Positions 1-6,961 of a stretch of DNA of 20,758 bases are shown in pieces (positions within the stretch are counted from its first letter, which is position 1; the number at the start of each line of letters is the position of its first letter). The notes beneath the pieces were generated by a model. That model did not search any database. It worked only from the letters and a program-made list of their open reading frames with translations, and had not been told where the DNA came from. Location of the stretch: the NCBI GenBank assembly GCA_947482805.1, contig CANKLK010000022.1:1-20758 (forward strand). The letters are read 5' to 3'. A program made the translations under genes and the position numbers. This stretch comes from Flavobacteriaceae bacterium (lineage in GTDB: Bacteria > Bacteroidota > Bacteroidia > Flavobacteriales > Flavobacteriaceae).

Positions 1-9
1 AAATTTGCA

Positions 10-70
10 CCTCGGTAAAACGAGCATCAACTAACTAACTACACCCGAGGCACTTCCAAACAAGAGTGCC
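10..70 (+). promoter_or_regulatory. Overlapping hairpins in the prs leader
   Basis: The region just upstream of prs can form two hairpins that share bases. CCTCGG (10-15) can pair with CCGAGG (45-50), and GGCACT (49-54) can pair with AGTGCC (65-70); the two stems overlap at 49-50. A third, small option pairs CTCG (11-14) with CGAG (21-24) and competes with the first stem. This gives a possible choice of structures ending about 23 bases before the prs start codon. It could be a cis-acting leader or the tail of an RNA that begins outside the window. No known riboswitch class was recognised, so the functional reading is speculative. Confidence 0.35.
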
Positions 71-93
71 ACTGGTCAAAACAACTAATTACA

Positions 94-1035
94 ATGTCGC
101 ATTTAGAACCAGAAGCAAAGATATTTGCGTGTTCGCAAAGCGTCTATCTTGCCGAACAAATAGCTGAAAACTATGGTGTTCCGCTTGGTAAAGTTACGTT
201 CTCAAAATTTAGTGATGGTGAATTTCAACCCTCTTTTGAAGAATCAATAAGAGGATTGCGTGTTTTTATTGTTTGCTCTACATTTCCTAGCGCAGACAAT
301 TTAATGGAACTTTTGTTAATGATTGATGCTGCGAAAAGAGCATCAGCAAGACACATTACTGCCGTAATTCCGTATTTTGGTTATGCAAGACAAGACAGAA
401 AAGACAAACCAAGGGTTCCGATTGGAGCAAAACTAATAGCAAAACTATTAGAAACTGCCGGAGCTACTCGAATCATGACAATGGATTTACACGCTGATCA
501 GATTCAAGGTTTCTTTGAAAAGCCAGTCGATCATTTGTTTGCATCGACGATCTTTTTACCTTATGTGAAGAGTTTGCAATTAGACAATTTAACAATTGCT
601 TCTCCTGATATGGGCGGTTCAAAAAGAGCCTATGCCTATTCTAAGTTTTTAGAATCGGATGTGGTGATTTGTTACAAACAAAGAAAAGCGGCTAATGTGA
701 TTGACACAATGGAGCTGATTGGTGAAGTGAAAGGACGAAATGTAATCCTAGTTGACGATATGATTGACACCGGAGGAACATTGGCCAAAGCAGCAGATTT
801 GATGATGGAGAAAGGAGCATTAAGTGTGAGAGCCATTTGTACTCATGCTATTCTTTCGGGCGAAGCTTATGTAAAAATAGAAAATTCTAAATTATTGGAA
901 TTGATAGTGACCGATTCAATTCCGTTAAAGAAGAAATCAAATAAAATAAAAGTGGTTAGTTGTGCGCCTCTTTTTGCAGAAGTAATGAATATGGTGCAAC
1001 ACAACAATTCCATCAGCGGGAAGTTTTTGATGTGA
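94..1035 (+). CDS. prs: Ribose-phosphate pyrophosphokinase (PRPP synthetase)
   Basis: This cytosolic enzyme transfers pyrophosphate from ATP to ribose 5-phosphate, making PRPP for purine, pyrimidine, histidine, tryptophan and NAD synthesis. The 313-residue length is normal for class I bacterial Prs. Family motifs are clear: the catalytic/ATP region YFGYARQDRKDKPR near residue 95-110, the metal-binding DLHADQIQGFF near 130-140, and the PRPP-binding loop VDDMIDTGGT near 217-226. The ATG at 94 gives the expected N-terminus, with the first conserved strand (KIFACSQS) nearby. It is followed on the same strand by rplY and pth, a neighbourhood I recall as common in Bacteroidota. No ribosome-binding site is obvious, as usual in this phylum. 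The leader contains competing hairpins. Confidence 0.97.
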   Translation: MSHLEPEAKIFACSQSVYLAEQIAENYGVPLGKVTFSKFSDGEFQPSFEESIRGLRVFIVCSTFPSADNLMELLLMIDAAKRASARHITAVIPYFGYARQDRKDKPRVPIGAKLIAKLLETAGATRIMTMDLHADQIQGFFEKPVDHLFASTIFLPYVKSLQLDNLTIASPDMGGSKRAYAYSKFLESDVVICYKQRKAANVIDTMELIGEVKGRNVILVDDMIDTGGTLAKAADLMMEKGALSVRAICTHAILSGEAYVKIENSKLLELIVTDSIPLKKKSNKIKVVSCAPLFAEVMNMVQHNNSISGKFLM

Positions 1036-1111
1036 GTCAAAAGTTTAAAGCCGAAAGTCAAACGTTAAAAGAAGTGAGTTCTTTCAGACTTTGGACTTGT
1101 GACTTTAGACT
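1035..1111. repeat. Imperfect palindromic repeat after prs
   Basis: Two 25-base arms, 1035-1059 and 1087-1111, are reverse complements at 19 of 25 positions, separated by 27 bases. The arms are built from AGTC/AAAG blocks (for example AGTCAAAAG on the left and GACTTTAGACT on the right). The first arm begins in the prs stop codon. From memory, AGTC-TTTAG palindromes of this style are scattered in flavobacterial genomes; that is recollection, not a search result. It may also serve as a weak transcript 3' end for prs, although no T-tract follows it directly. Confidence 0.55.
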
Positions 1112-1116
1112 GTAAA

Positions 1117-1184
1117 GCGTTAGGGATAGAGGCAAGCACCGCGTGCAGCCGATAGCCCGGCACGAGGAACGAGGGCAACGCCCA
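1117..1184 (+). repeat. GC-rich structured interspersed element before rplY
   Basis: This roughly 68-base block is much richer in G and C than its surroundings and folds well on paper. GCGTT (1117-1121) can pair with AACGC (1177-1181) as a closing stem. Inside, GGC-aa-GCAC (1131-1139) pairs with GTGC-a-GCC (1143-1150), and GCCC (1155-1158) pairs with GGGC (1173-1176). It contains the string ACGAGGAACGAGGGC, which I remember from dispersed Flavobacterium elements, so I call it a repeat rather than a dedicated rplY leader. It ends about 40 bases before the rplY start, so a leader role is not excluded. Confidence 0.5.
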
Positions 1185-1222
1185 GACAAAAAGAATTTTT
1201 TTATTAATTAATATATTTTACA

Positions 1223-1828
1223 ATGAAATCGATTACGATTAAAGGATCACAAAGAGAAAGCGTGGGCAAGGTAGCAACCAAAGCGGTACGTAATGCTGGA
1301 ATGGTTCCTTGCGTTATTTACGGAGGAAGTCAACCAATTCATTTTGCAGCAGAAGAAAAAGCATTCAAAAGCTTGGTTTACACTCCAAACGCTCACACAG
1401 TTGTGATAGATTTGGATGGTAAAACAACCAATGCAGTTTTGCAAGACATTCAGTTTCACCCAGTTTCTGACAGAATCAATCACATTGACTTCTTTCAATT
1501 GGATGACAACAAAGAAATTATTATGGAAGTGCCTGTAAAAGTAACTGGAACTTCTCCAGGGGTACTTTTAGGAGGTGTTTTGAACTTGAATCAACGTAGA
1601 TTAAAAGTGAAAGCTTTACCAAAAAATCTACCTGATTATGTTGAAGCAAACATTTCTGAATTGCAAATGGGAAATAAATTGTATGTAACTAAATTACCTA
1701 CACCTAATTTCAAATTAATGCACCCAGACAATACTGTTGTTGCTCAAGTTAAGATTTCTCGTGCTGCTATGAAAGCGGCTCAAGAAGCTGCAAAAGCAGA
1801 AAAAGGAGCAGCAAAAAAGAAAAAATAA
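1223..1828 (+). CDS. rplY: 50S ribosomal protein L25/general stress protein Ctc
   Basis: L25 binds 5S rRNA in the large ribosomal subunit. The 201-residue length matches the long, two-domain Ctc/TL5 form rather than the roughly 95-residue E. coli form. The N-terminal 5S rRNA-binding domain covers about residues 1-92 ([16 protein letters not shown], later [11 protein letters not shown], then [13 protein letters not shown]). The C-terminal beta domain follows ([19 protein letters not shown] to about residue 180). The tail is a low-complexity Ala/Lys run ending in KKKK, typical of Bacteroidota L25. It sits between prs and pth on the same strand and is followed by a clear terminator at 1849-1880. 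The ATG at 1223 has only an A/T-rich upstream region and no obvious Shine-Dalgarno sequence. Confidence 0.96.
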   Translation: MKSITIKGSQRESVGKVATKAVRNAGMVPCVIYGGSQPIHFAAEEKAFKSLVYTPNAHTVVIDLDGKTTNAVLQDIQFHPVSDRINHIDFFQLDDNKEIIMEVPVKVTGTSPGVLLGGVLNLNQRRLKVKALPKNLPDYVEANISELQMGNKLYVTKLPTPNFKLMHPDNTVVAQVKISRAAMKAAQEAAKAEKGAAKKKK

Positions 1829-1848
1829 TTAATTTATTTTTTCAATTT

Positions 1849-1880
1849 AAAAAAGCATCAGTTTGTACTGGTGCTTTTTT
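1849..1880 (+). terminator. Rho-independent terminator after rplY
   Basis: AAAAAAGCATCAGT (1849-1862) pairs with ACTGGTGCTTTTTT (1867-1880) across a 4-base loop, with a single G-U pair, and the right arm supplies the T-tract. The open reading frame of pth runs open through this hairpin, but translation is unlikely to start inside it. Confidence 0.8.
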
Positions 1881-1910
1881 TATGAAATGAAATTAGTTTA
1901 CTTTTACAAC

Positions 1911-2537
1911 ATGAATTGGATTAAAAATCTGTTTATAAAAAATACAATCTCTGAAAAGGCAGAAGAAATGAGTAAAAAATTCCTAATTGTCGGACTTGGT
2001 AATATTGGCGCCGAATATGTAAATACAAGGCACAATATCGGTTTTAAAATAGTAGATTATGTTGCCTCTAAACAAGGCGTGCCTTTTGAAACCGCTAAAT
2101 TAGGAGCTGTTGCTGAATTCACAATAAAAGGAAGAAAGCTTATTCTGTTAAAGCCCAATACATATATGAATCTTAGTGGAAAGGCAGTTCATTATTGGAT
2201 GCAAAAAGAAAACATTGCCAAAGAAAATATTCTGGTCATTACTGACGATTTGAATTTGGCATTTGGCACTATTCGAATAAAAGGAAAAGGGACAGATGGT
2301 GGACATAATGGTTTAAAAAACATCCAACTTATTTTAAATACTTCAGAATATCCGCGTTTCCGTTTTGGAATTAGTGACGAGTTCAAAAAAGGACAACAAG
2401 TAGATTATGTACTCGGCGAATGGAATGAAACTGAAAAAGAAAAACTTCCGGAACGATTTGAAGTGGCTAAAGAAATAGTAGAATCTTTTGCTTTGTCTGG
2501 CTTAAATGAAACGATGAATAAATTTAATGGCAAATAA
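1911..2537 (+). CDS. pth: Peptidyl-tRNA hydrolase
   Basis: Pth cleaves the ester bond of peptidyl-tRNAs that drop off the ribosome, recycling tRNA. The core starts with FLIVGLGNIGAEYVNTRHNIGF, which includes the catalytic His in TRHN (about residue 41). It continues with NTYMNLSG (substrate-binding Asn), ITDDLNLAFG (catalytic Asp), GKGTDGGHNGLKNI and YPRFRFGI, all in family order. I chose the ATG at 1911 (208 residues), which adds a short amphipathic leader NWIKNLFIKN of a type I recall in flavobacterial Pth. The ATG at 1968 (MSKKFLIVGL, 189 residues) is the main alternative and equals the minimal family length. Starts further upstream fall in or beside the rplY terminator. The stop codon overlaps the next terminator. 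Confidence 0.94.
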   Translation: MNWIKNLFIKNTISEKAEEMSKKFLIVGLGNIGAEYVNTRHNIGFKIVDYVASKQGVPFETAKLGAVAEFTIKGRKLILLKPNTYMNLSGKAVHYWMQKENIAKENILVITDDLNLAFGTIRIKGKGTDGGHNGLKNIQLILNTSEYPRFRFGISDEFKKGQQVDYVLGEWNETEKEKLPERFEVAKEIVESFALSGLNETMNKFNGK

Positions 2538-2572
2538 AAAATCATTTCTCTGATGTAGAGAAATGATTTTTT
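2536..2572. terminator. Bidirectional terminator between pth and metalloprotease gene
   Basis: A perfect 16-base-pair stem joins 2536-2551 and 2557-2572 across the 5-base loop gatgt. The A-run on the left and T-run on the right mean it works in both directions, ending pth (+) and the convergent M43 protease gene (-). The left arm starts within the pth TAA stop. Confidence 0.92.
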
Positions 2573-2594
2573 ATTTGCAAGCTTAAAACTTTTA

Positions 2595-3872
2595 TTATTG
2601 AATCACTAACTTTTTAGTCACTAATCCCTTATCACTTTTTATATTAATAAAATAAACACCACTAGTTGGGTTGTCTAAATTAATAAGCTGAATTAAATTT
2701 GAAGATTGCTCATAGTTGTTTTCATAAATGGTTTTTCCTGTTATGTCAAATACTTCAACTGAAAAACTGTTGGCTAGCTCTTTAAATTCAATGGTAAAGC
2801 TTCCTTTATTAGGATTTGGGTAAAGACTAAACTGATTCTCTAAAAATGTCTCATTTGCTAAAGCTGTTGTAGAAAGTTGAGTTTTAATCAAATTATACCA
2901 TGCCAACATTCTTGTTGCTTGTCCTGCAGTAAACATATACATGCATGCATCGTCGGTATAGTCCATGTAATTCATTGTTAATTGAGTGTCTACACAGCCA
3001 GAGACAGTGCCAAGAGCTGGACAGTCATAAGCTGCAGTATTTGCTGAGGGTGTATCACAAACTCTATCACCGGAAGTAGCACAATTTGCTCCGTCGCAGG
3101 ATTGGAAAGTGTGATTTAAATTCAAGAAATGTCCTAACTCGTGGGTTAACGTTCTTCCTTTATTGAAAGGTGAGGTTGGTACAAAATTAGAGCAAGTAGT
3201 TGGGCTTGGCGATAAACTAGCTCCAAATGAATTGTTGTCAATAACAACCGTTCTGCCAAATTGTGGTTGACCCCCTAGTGGAGAGAACCCCAAAACGCCT
3301 CCTGAAATATTTGTTACTACAATATTCATATAACCAGCCCATGTAATATCTTCATTACAGCCATTTGTACAATTTAGTACTCCAGATCCAATAAAGTCTG
3401 TTCCAAAGGTAACCGCTAATTCTCCATCAAGTAACCCTGACTCTGCAGGATGATTTTCTGTCGCAATTACAAATTGCACATTTAAATTTCCGTTTGATAT
3501 CCCGGGGAAAAATGCGCTATCATTATTATTCCATATAGAAATATCTGTATTAACCGCATTGTAATCTGCATTCAAAATATCAATTTGTTTCTGAGCCAAA
3601 CGACGCAAACATGTCTTTATGGCTTCTGTAACAGTACCAGCAGTAGGATAATGAACAGCCACTGGAATTCTAATTACAGCATTTGTATTTCTTAATGCAT
3701 TAGATTCTAATCTTTGCAACTCAACTTCAAAATTATTCTGTTGTTCAATATAAGCAGCTCTTTTTGCTGGGTCATTCATAATGGTTTGCATCAATTCTTG
3801 TGATCCACAAGTTCTATGTTGCGCTAAAGCTACTTGAGAAACAAGTAATACGAAAAGTAATTTTAATTTCAT
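2595..3872 (-). CDS. Secreted M43-type zinc metalloprotease with T9SS sorting domain
   Basis: This is a predicted exported metzincin protease. Residues 1-17 form a signal peptide ending VALA before Gln18. The catalytic domain follows, with a zinc-binding site HELGHFLNLNH at 244-254 and a Met-turn in LTMNYMDY (Met303), a layout typical of the M43 (pappalysin/cytophagalysin) family. Several Cys residues around 258-310 probably form disulfides. The C-terminus, from about 347, is a type A T9SS sorting domain (FSLYPNPNKGSF, later SGVYFINI and KKLVIQ), so the protein should cross the outer membrane through T9SS and lose this domain. In the zinc motif the usual metzincin Gly at position 8 is Asn251. 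A promoter lies at 3899-3927, so the gene is probably transcribed alone. The substrate is unknown. Confidence 0.92.
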   Translation of the reverse strand: MKLKLLFVLLVSQVALAQHRTCGSQELMQTIMNDPAKRAAYIEQQNNFEVELQRLESNALRNTNAVIRIPVAVHYPTAGTVTEAIKTCLRRLAQKQIDILNADYNAVNTDISIWNNNDSAFFPGISNGNLNVQFVIATENHPAESGLLDGELAVTFGTDFIGSGVLNCTNGCNEDITWAGYMNIVVTNISGGVLGFSPLGGQPQFGRTVVIDNNSFGASLSPSPTTCSNFVPTSPFNKGRTLTHELGHFLNLNHTFQSCDGANCATSGDRVCDTPSANTAAYDCPALGTVSGCVDTQLTMNYMDYTDDACMYMFTAGQATRMLAWYNLIKTQLSTTALANETFLENQFSLYPNPNKGSFTIEFKELANSFSVEVFDITGKTIYENNYEQSSNLIQLINLDNPTSGVYFINIKSDKGLVTKKLVIQ

Positions 3873-3898
3873 TTTTTGTGTTTTATTTTAAACGTTTT

Positions 3899-3927
3899 CA
3901 AAATTAATTAATTATTTTAAATATCAA
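3899..3927 (-). promoter_or_regulatory. Bacteroidota-type promoter for M43 protease gene
   Basis: Read on the minus strand, TAATTTTG (3906-3899) matches the TAnnTTTG (-7) consensus, and TTG (3927-3925) lies 18 bases upstream as a -33 element. The predicted start of transcription would give a leader of about 20 bases before the ATG at 3872. Confidence 0.6.
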
Positions 3928-4039
3928 TATTTTACATTCATAATTTTCATTTCAGCAATATAAAAAAACAAACTAATTATTAGATTTAAGCGGTTTACTT
4001 ATAATTACTTCCTTTTATATAAGTAATCTATATAACTAA

Positions 4040-4071
4040 AAAAGGAGGCGAAATAACTAACACCTCCTTTT
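4040..4071 (-). terminator. Terminator after reprolysin-like protease gene
   Basis: AAAAGGAGG (4040-4048) pairs with CCTCCTTTT (4063-4071), 9 base pairs across a 14-base loop. On the minus strand the hairpin is followed by a short T-run. It lies just past the stop of the large protease gene and before the promoter of the M43 gene, so the two protease genes are probably separate transcription units. The remaining part of this gap (4072-4094 and 3928-4039) is AT-rich with nothing else recognised. Confidence 0.7.
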
Positions 4072-4094
4072 CAAACTATTTTATAATTAGTGAA

Positions 4095-6785
4095 TTATTC
4101 CACCACAATTTTTTTGGTTTGTTTTATTTCTCCATCTGTAACCGTCAATAAATAGACACCGGATTGTGCGTTGTTTAACTGAATGTTTTGATTAAATGTA
4201 GCGCTATTTTCAAAATTGTTTTCTAAAATAACTCTTCCTCTCATATCGTGAACTAACACTTTAACTCCGTTTCCATTTGAAGCGTTGCTTGTAAATTGAA
4301 TATTAAAGTTACCATTATTCGGATTTGGATAAACCGCAAAATCAGTAAAGCCAACCGTTGGAGTTGATAATGTGTAAACATCAGTACAAACTTGAACGAA
4401 CCAAGAGTTCAATGTTCCGGTATCTACATTATAAAAATCTTCAACTGATAACGTCCATGTTCCGTTTGCCTGTCCGCCATTAAAAGCAGTCAAAGGGGAT
4501 GAAGGGGAAAATGTTCCGGTCATATTAGCCACACAAGTAAATGCGGGAGAACCGTCATTCAGAGTAACATTGAAATTATTATTACCTGCACAAGCTCTAT
4601 TCCAAACTGGAACTTGAGTTGCTCCTCCGGGACTATTGATAGCAATAACTAAATCATTCGGCCAAGTATGTGTAACGTTCAATCCAATATTTACATCAGA
4701 AATGACACCAGTTATAGGTACATTTATAGTATTTGAAACTGATCCTCCTGATACTTCTGCTCCTGCTCCATCAGGAATTGGTAATGAAGTAGAATTCGTA
4801 TAAGTATTACAAGAGGTACTAATAGTATAACCAAGTGAAATATTTTTTGAAACTGCATAAAATATATTAGTCACAGATTCAATCATTATTCTACAAGTTG
4901 GTGAAAGTACTGAAGGCAAGGTAACTGTCTCGGAACCATCATTTACCGTATTCCCAGCTAAAACAGTTGGAAAAGTTAATCCGCCATCGGTAGAAAATAA
5001 AATATTGACAACCGTGGCATTAATTCCGCTTCCAGTAGTTCCCGCAACATTCCAAGTTATGGTTTGGGTTGAACCTGAATTCCAGGAAACATTCGCTGTG
5101 TTTGGATTTGTAATTGCAAAAGCTCCTCCAGCATCAACAACTGTAACTACAGTAGCTGCGCTATTTGTTTGGCCACCATAAATACCCGTATTATTATCTC
5201 TCACCGTGAATGCAAAAGCTAATGATCTTGCTACAGTTGATACCGTTTCCCAGGTATTAACCAAATTTCCTGCTAAAACATCTGAAAATTGGGGGAAGTA
5301 TCTAACTGGTGAAGCACTTGGAGGACGAGATCTGAAATTTGGTCCATCTGTTTTGGTTGGTGATGGAAGAGTAGAAGTTCCTCCAACTACTGTTGCATCA
5401 TTATTTTGTTCCCAACAATAGGTTAACACTTCTCCTGCTGTTCCTGTTCCAGATCCTGTAAGCTTAAATGCTGTTCCAACAGGTATTGTAAATGCCGGTG
5501 CAACTGTTACTCCGGGTCTGGGATTTAAAACTGCTAAATTCGTGCTTACCGGGCAAGTCTTACCCCCCAAATTAGATTGTATTTGAGAAAAACTTTTAAA
5601 ATGAAAATAATCGTCTGAGTTTTGTTGCATGTCAATCCCGGCTCCACCAAGTCCGGCGTAAGCCATGATAGTCGATCCAGACCCTGGTTCTACATTTACT
5701 GTATTGTTTTCAGCAGTATGAGTAAACGAATGATTAGCCCCCATTTGATGTCCCATTTCGTGTGAAACATAATCAATATCAAATGTATCACCTTGTGGAA
5801 TACCGTCTACAGGCGAGGTTATTCCGCTACCTTTTGTAGCATCAACACAAACACAGCCAATACAACCCGCACTTCCTCCGCCACCAGTTGCTCCAAATAA
5901 ATGTCCGATATCATAATTTGCAGCCCCAATAACTGTGTTTAGGGTACTTTGTAATTCTGCGTTCCAGTTATTCATATTAGCTGCAGCAGAATATGGATCA
6001 GTAGTAGCATTTGTATAAACTACCAAATTATTATTAGCGATGATTAATAATTTTACTGCTAAATCTCTTTCAAAAACGCCATTACATCTTGTCATCGTGG
6101 CATTCATAGCTGCTAACGCTCCACTCACTGTTCCTCCGTGATATTGTCCGTATTCGCCAGTACATGACAATGCAAGTCTCATTGTTTTATAGGATTGAGC
6201 ACTTGAGAGTTTTCCATTTACTAATTTATCAGATAAATTCTGGCTAATAGCAATATCCTCTGTACTACAGTTAAAAGGTAATTTTCCAGCAATTCTGGTT
6301 GCAGAGTCAAAAATCACATACACAGAATTATCTTTGGTGTAAGGCTCAATAAATTCTGTTCCTTTATCTGCTCTAAAGACCATAGTTTGGATTCCTCTTG
6401 GAGAAACGCTGAAATTTAAAACTGCTGAAGGATCCGTTATTCCTTTTCCAATATAAGCCCTAATTTCAGGAAATTGAGCTTGTAATGCCGGTTCAAAATT
6501 TGAAGATTCCCAAACCTGGAATTTTTCTAATTCTCCATTACTATTTGGAAATTGAATTATAGTGCCTGCTTGACCAGAAGATCTTTGTGAAACAGTAGCA
6601 AGTGATTGCTTAAATTGAACAACATTGAATTCTAATAGTTTTTGGTTAACAGAATAAGGGGTTTTTCTTATTTTTTCTGAAGTAATCGCTTTATTGTTTT
6701 CGAAAAGTTTCCATGAGTTATTTCTTTGTGAAAAAGAAAAGTTAAGGGATAAAATGAAAACAACTAAGAGTAAAATTTTTTTCAT
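4095..6785 (-). CDS. Secreted reprolysin-like (M12B-type) metalloprotease with P domain and T9SS sorting domain
   Basis: This is an 896-residue exported zinc protease. Residues 1-20 are a signal peptide ending FSFSQ. A propeptide-like region covers about 21-195. The metzincin catalytic domain covers about 200-410, with zinc motif HEMGHQMGANH at 342-352 and Met-turn STIMAYAG (Met374). Next come beta-rich segments (about 415-655) resembling Fn3/Ig-like modules. A proprotein-convertase-type P domain spans about 659-800 (THTWPNDLVIAINSPGG, then GTWTLSVEDFYNVDTGTLNSW). A type A T9SS domain begins near 815 (DFAVYPNPNNGNF) and ends in KKIVVE. Cys-rich stretches such as GCIGCVCVD (308-315) may form disulfides. 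The role is probably extracellular protein degradation; the substrate is unknown. No convincing TAnnTTTG box was found upstream. Confidence 0.93.
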   Translation of the reverse strand: MKKILLLVVFILSLNFSFSQRNNSWKLFENNKAITSEKIRKTPYSVNQKLLEFNVVQFKQSLATVSQRSSGQAGTIIQFPNSNGELEKFQVWESSNFEPALQAQFPEIRAYIGKGITDPSAVLNFSVSPRGIQTMVFRADKGTEFIEPYTKDNSVYVIFDSATRIAGKLPFNCSTEDIAISQNLSDKLVNGKLSSAQSYKTMRLALSCTGEYGQYHGGTVSGALAAMNATMTRCNGVFERDLAVKLLIIANNNLVVYTNATTDPYSAAANMNNWNAELQSTLNTVIGAANYDIGHLFGATGGGGSAGCIGCVCVDATKGSGITSPVDGIPQGDTFDIDYVSHEMGHQMGANHSFTHTAENNTVNVEPGSGSTIMAYAGLGGAGIDMQQNSDDYFHFKSFSQIQSNLGGKTCPVSTNLAVLNPRPGVTVAPAFTIPVGTAFKLTGSGTGTAGEVLTYCWEQNNDATVVGGTSTLPSPTKTDGPNFRSRPPSASPVRYFPQFSDVLAGNLVNTWETVSTVARSLAFAFTVRDNNTGIYGGQTNSAATVVTVVDAGGAFAITNPNTANVSWNSGSTQTITWNVAGTTGSGINATVVNILFSTDGGLTFPTVLAGNTVNDGSETVTLPSVLSPTCRIMIESVTNIFYAVSKNISLGYTISTSCNTYTNSTSLPIPDGAGAEVSGGSVSNTINVPITGVISDVNIGLNVTHTWPNDLVIAINSPGGATQVPVWNRACAGNNNFNVTLNDGSPAFTCVANMTGTFSPSSPLTAFNGGQANGTWTLSVEDFYNVDTGTLNSWFVQVCTDVYTLSTPTVGFTDFAVYPNPNNGNFNIQFTSNASNGNGVKVLVHDMRGRVILENNFENSATFNQNIQLNNAQSGVYLLTVTDGEIKQTKKIVVE

Positions 6786-6942
6786 GATTTAGTTTGTTAA
6801 TTAAATAGTGAGTAAAGATAGTTATCTTTCAAATATTTGCAAATTACATGTCGGTTTTTTGAATTATTCCCGTTAAATTTTAACATATCCCTATTAATCC
6901 ATGTTTTTTCTGTGAAAATTATTATATTAAATTTCTAAAACA

Positions 6943-6950
6943 TATTTTTG
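6943..6950 (+). promoter_or_regulatory. Possible -7 promoter box for ribF
   Basis: TATTTTTG fits TAnnTTTG. Transcription would begin around 6955-6958, leaving only a few bases before the TTG starts at 6962/6968. No TTG -33 element is found at the usual spacing, so the call is tentative. The rest of the 6786-6942 divergent gap is AT-rich with no other recognised site. Confidence 0.35.
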
Positions 6951-6961
6951 CGAAATACATT

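Noticed and set aside
1..93. Possible tRNA upstream of prs
   Set aside because: No cloverleaf with a T-loop TTCGA sequence or acceptor stem can be drawn; only simple hairpins are present.
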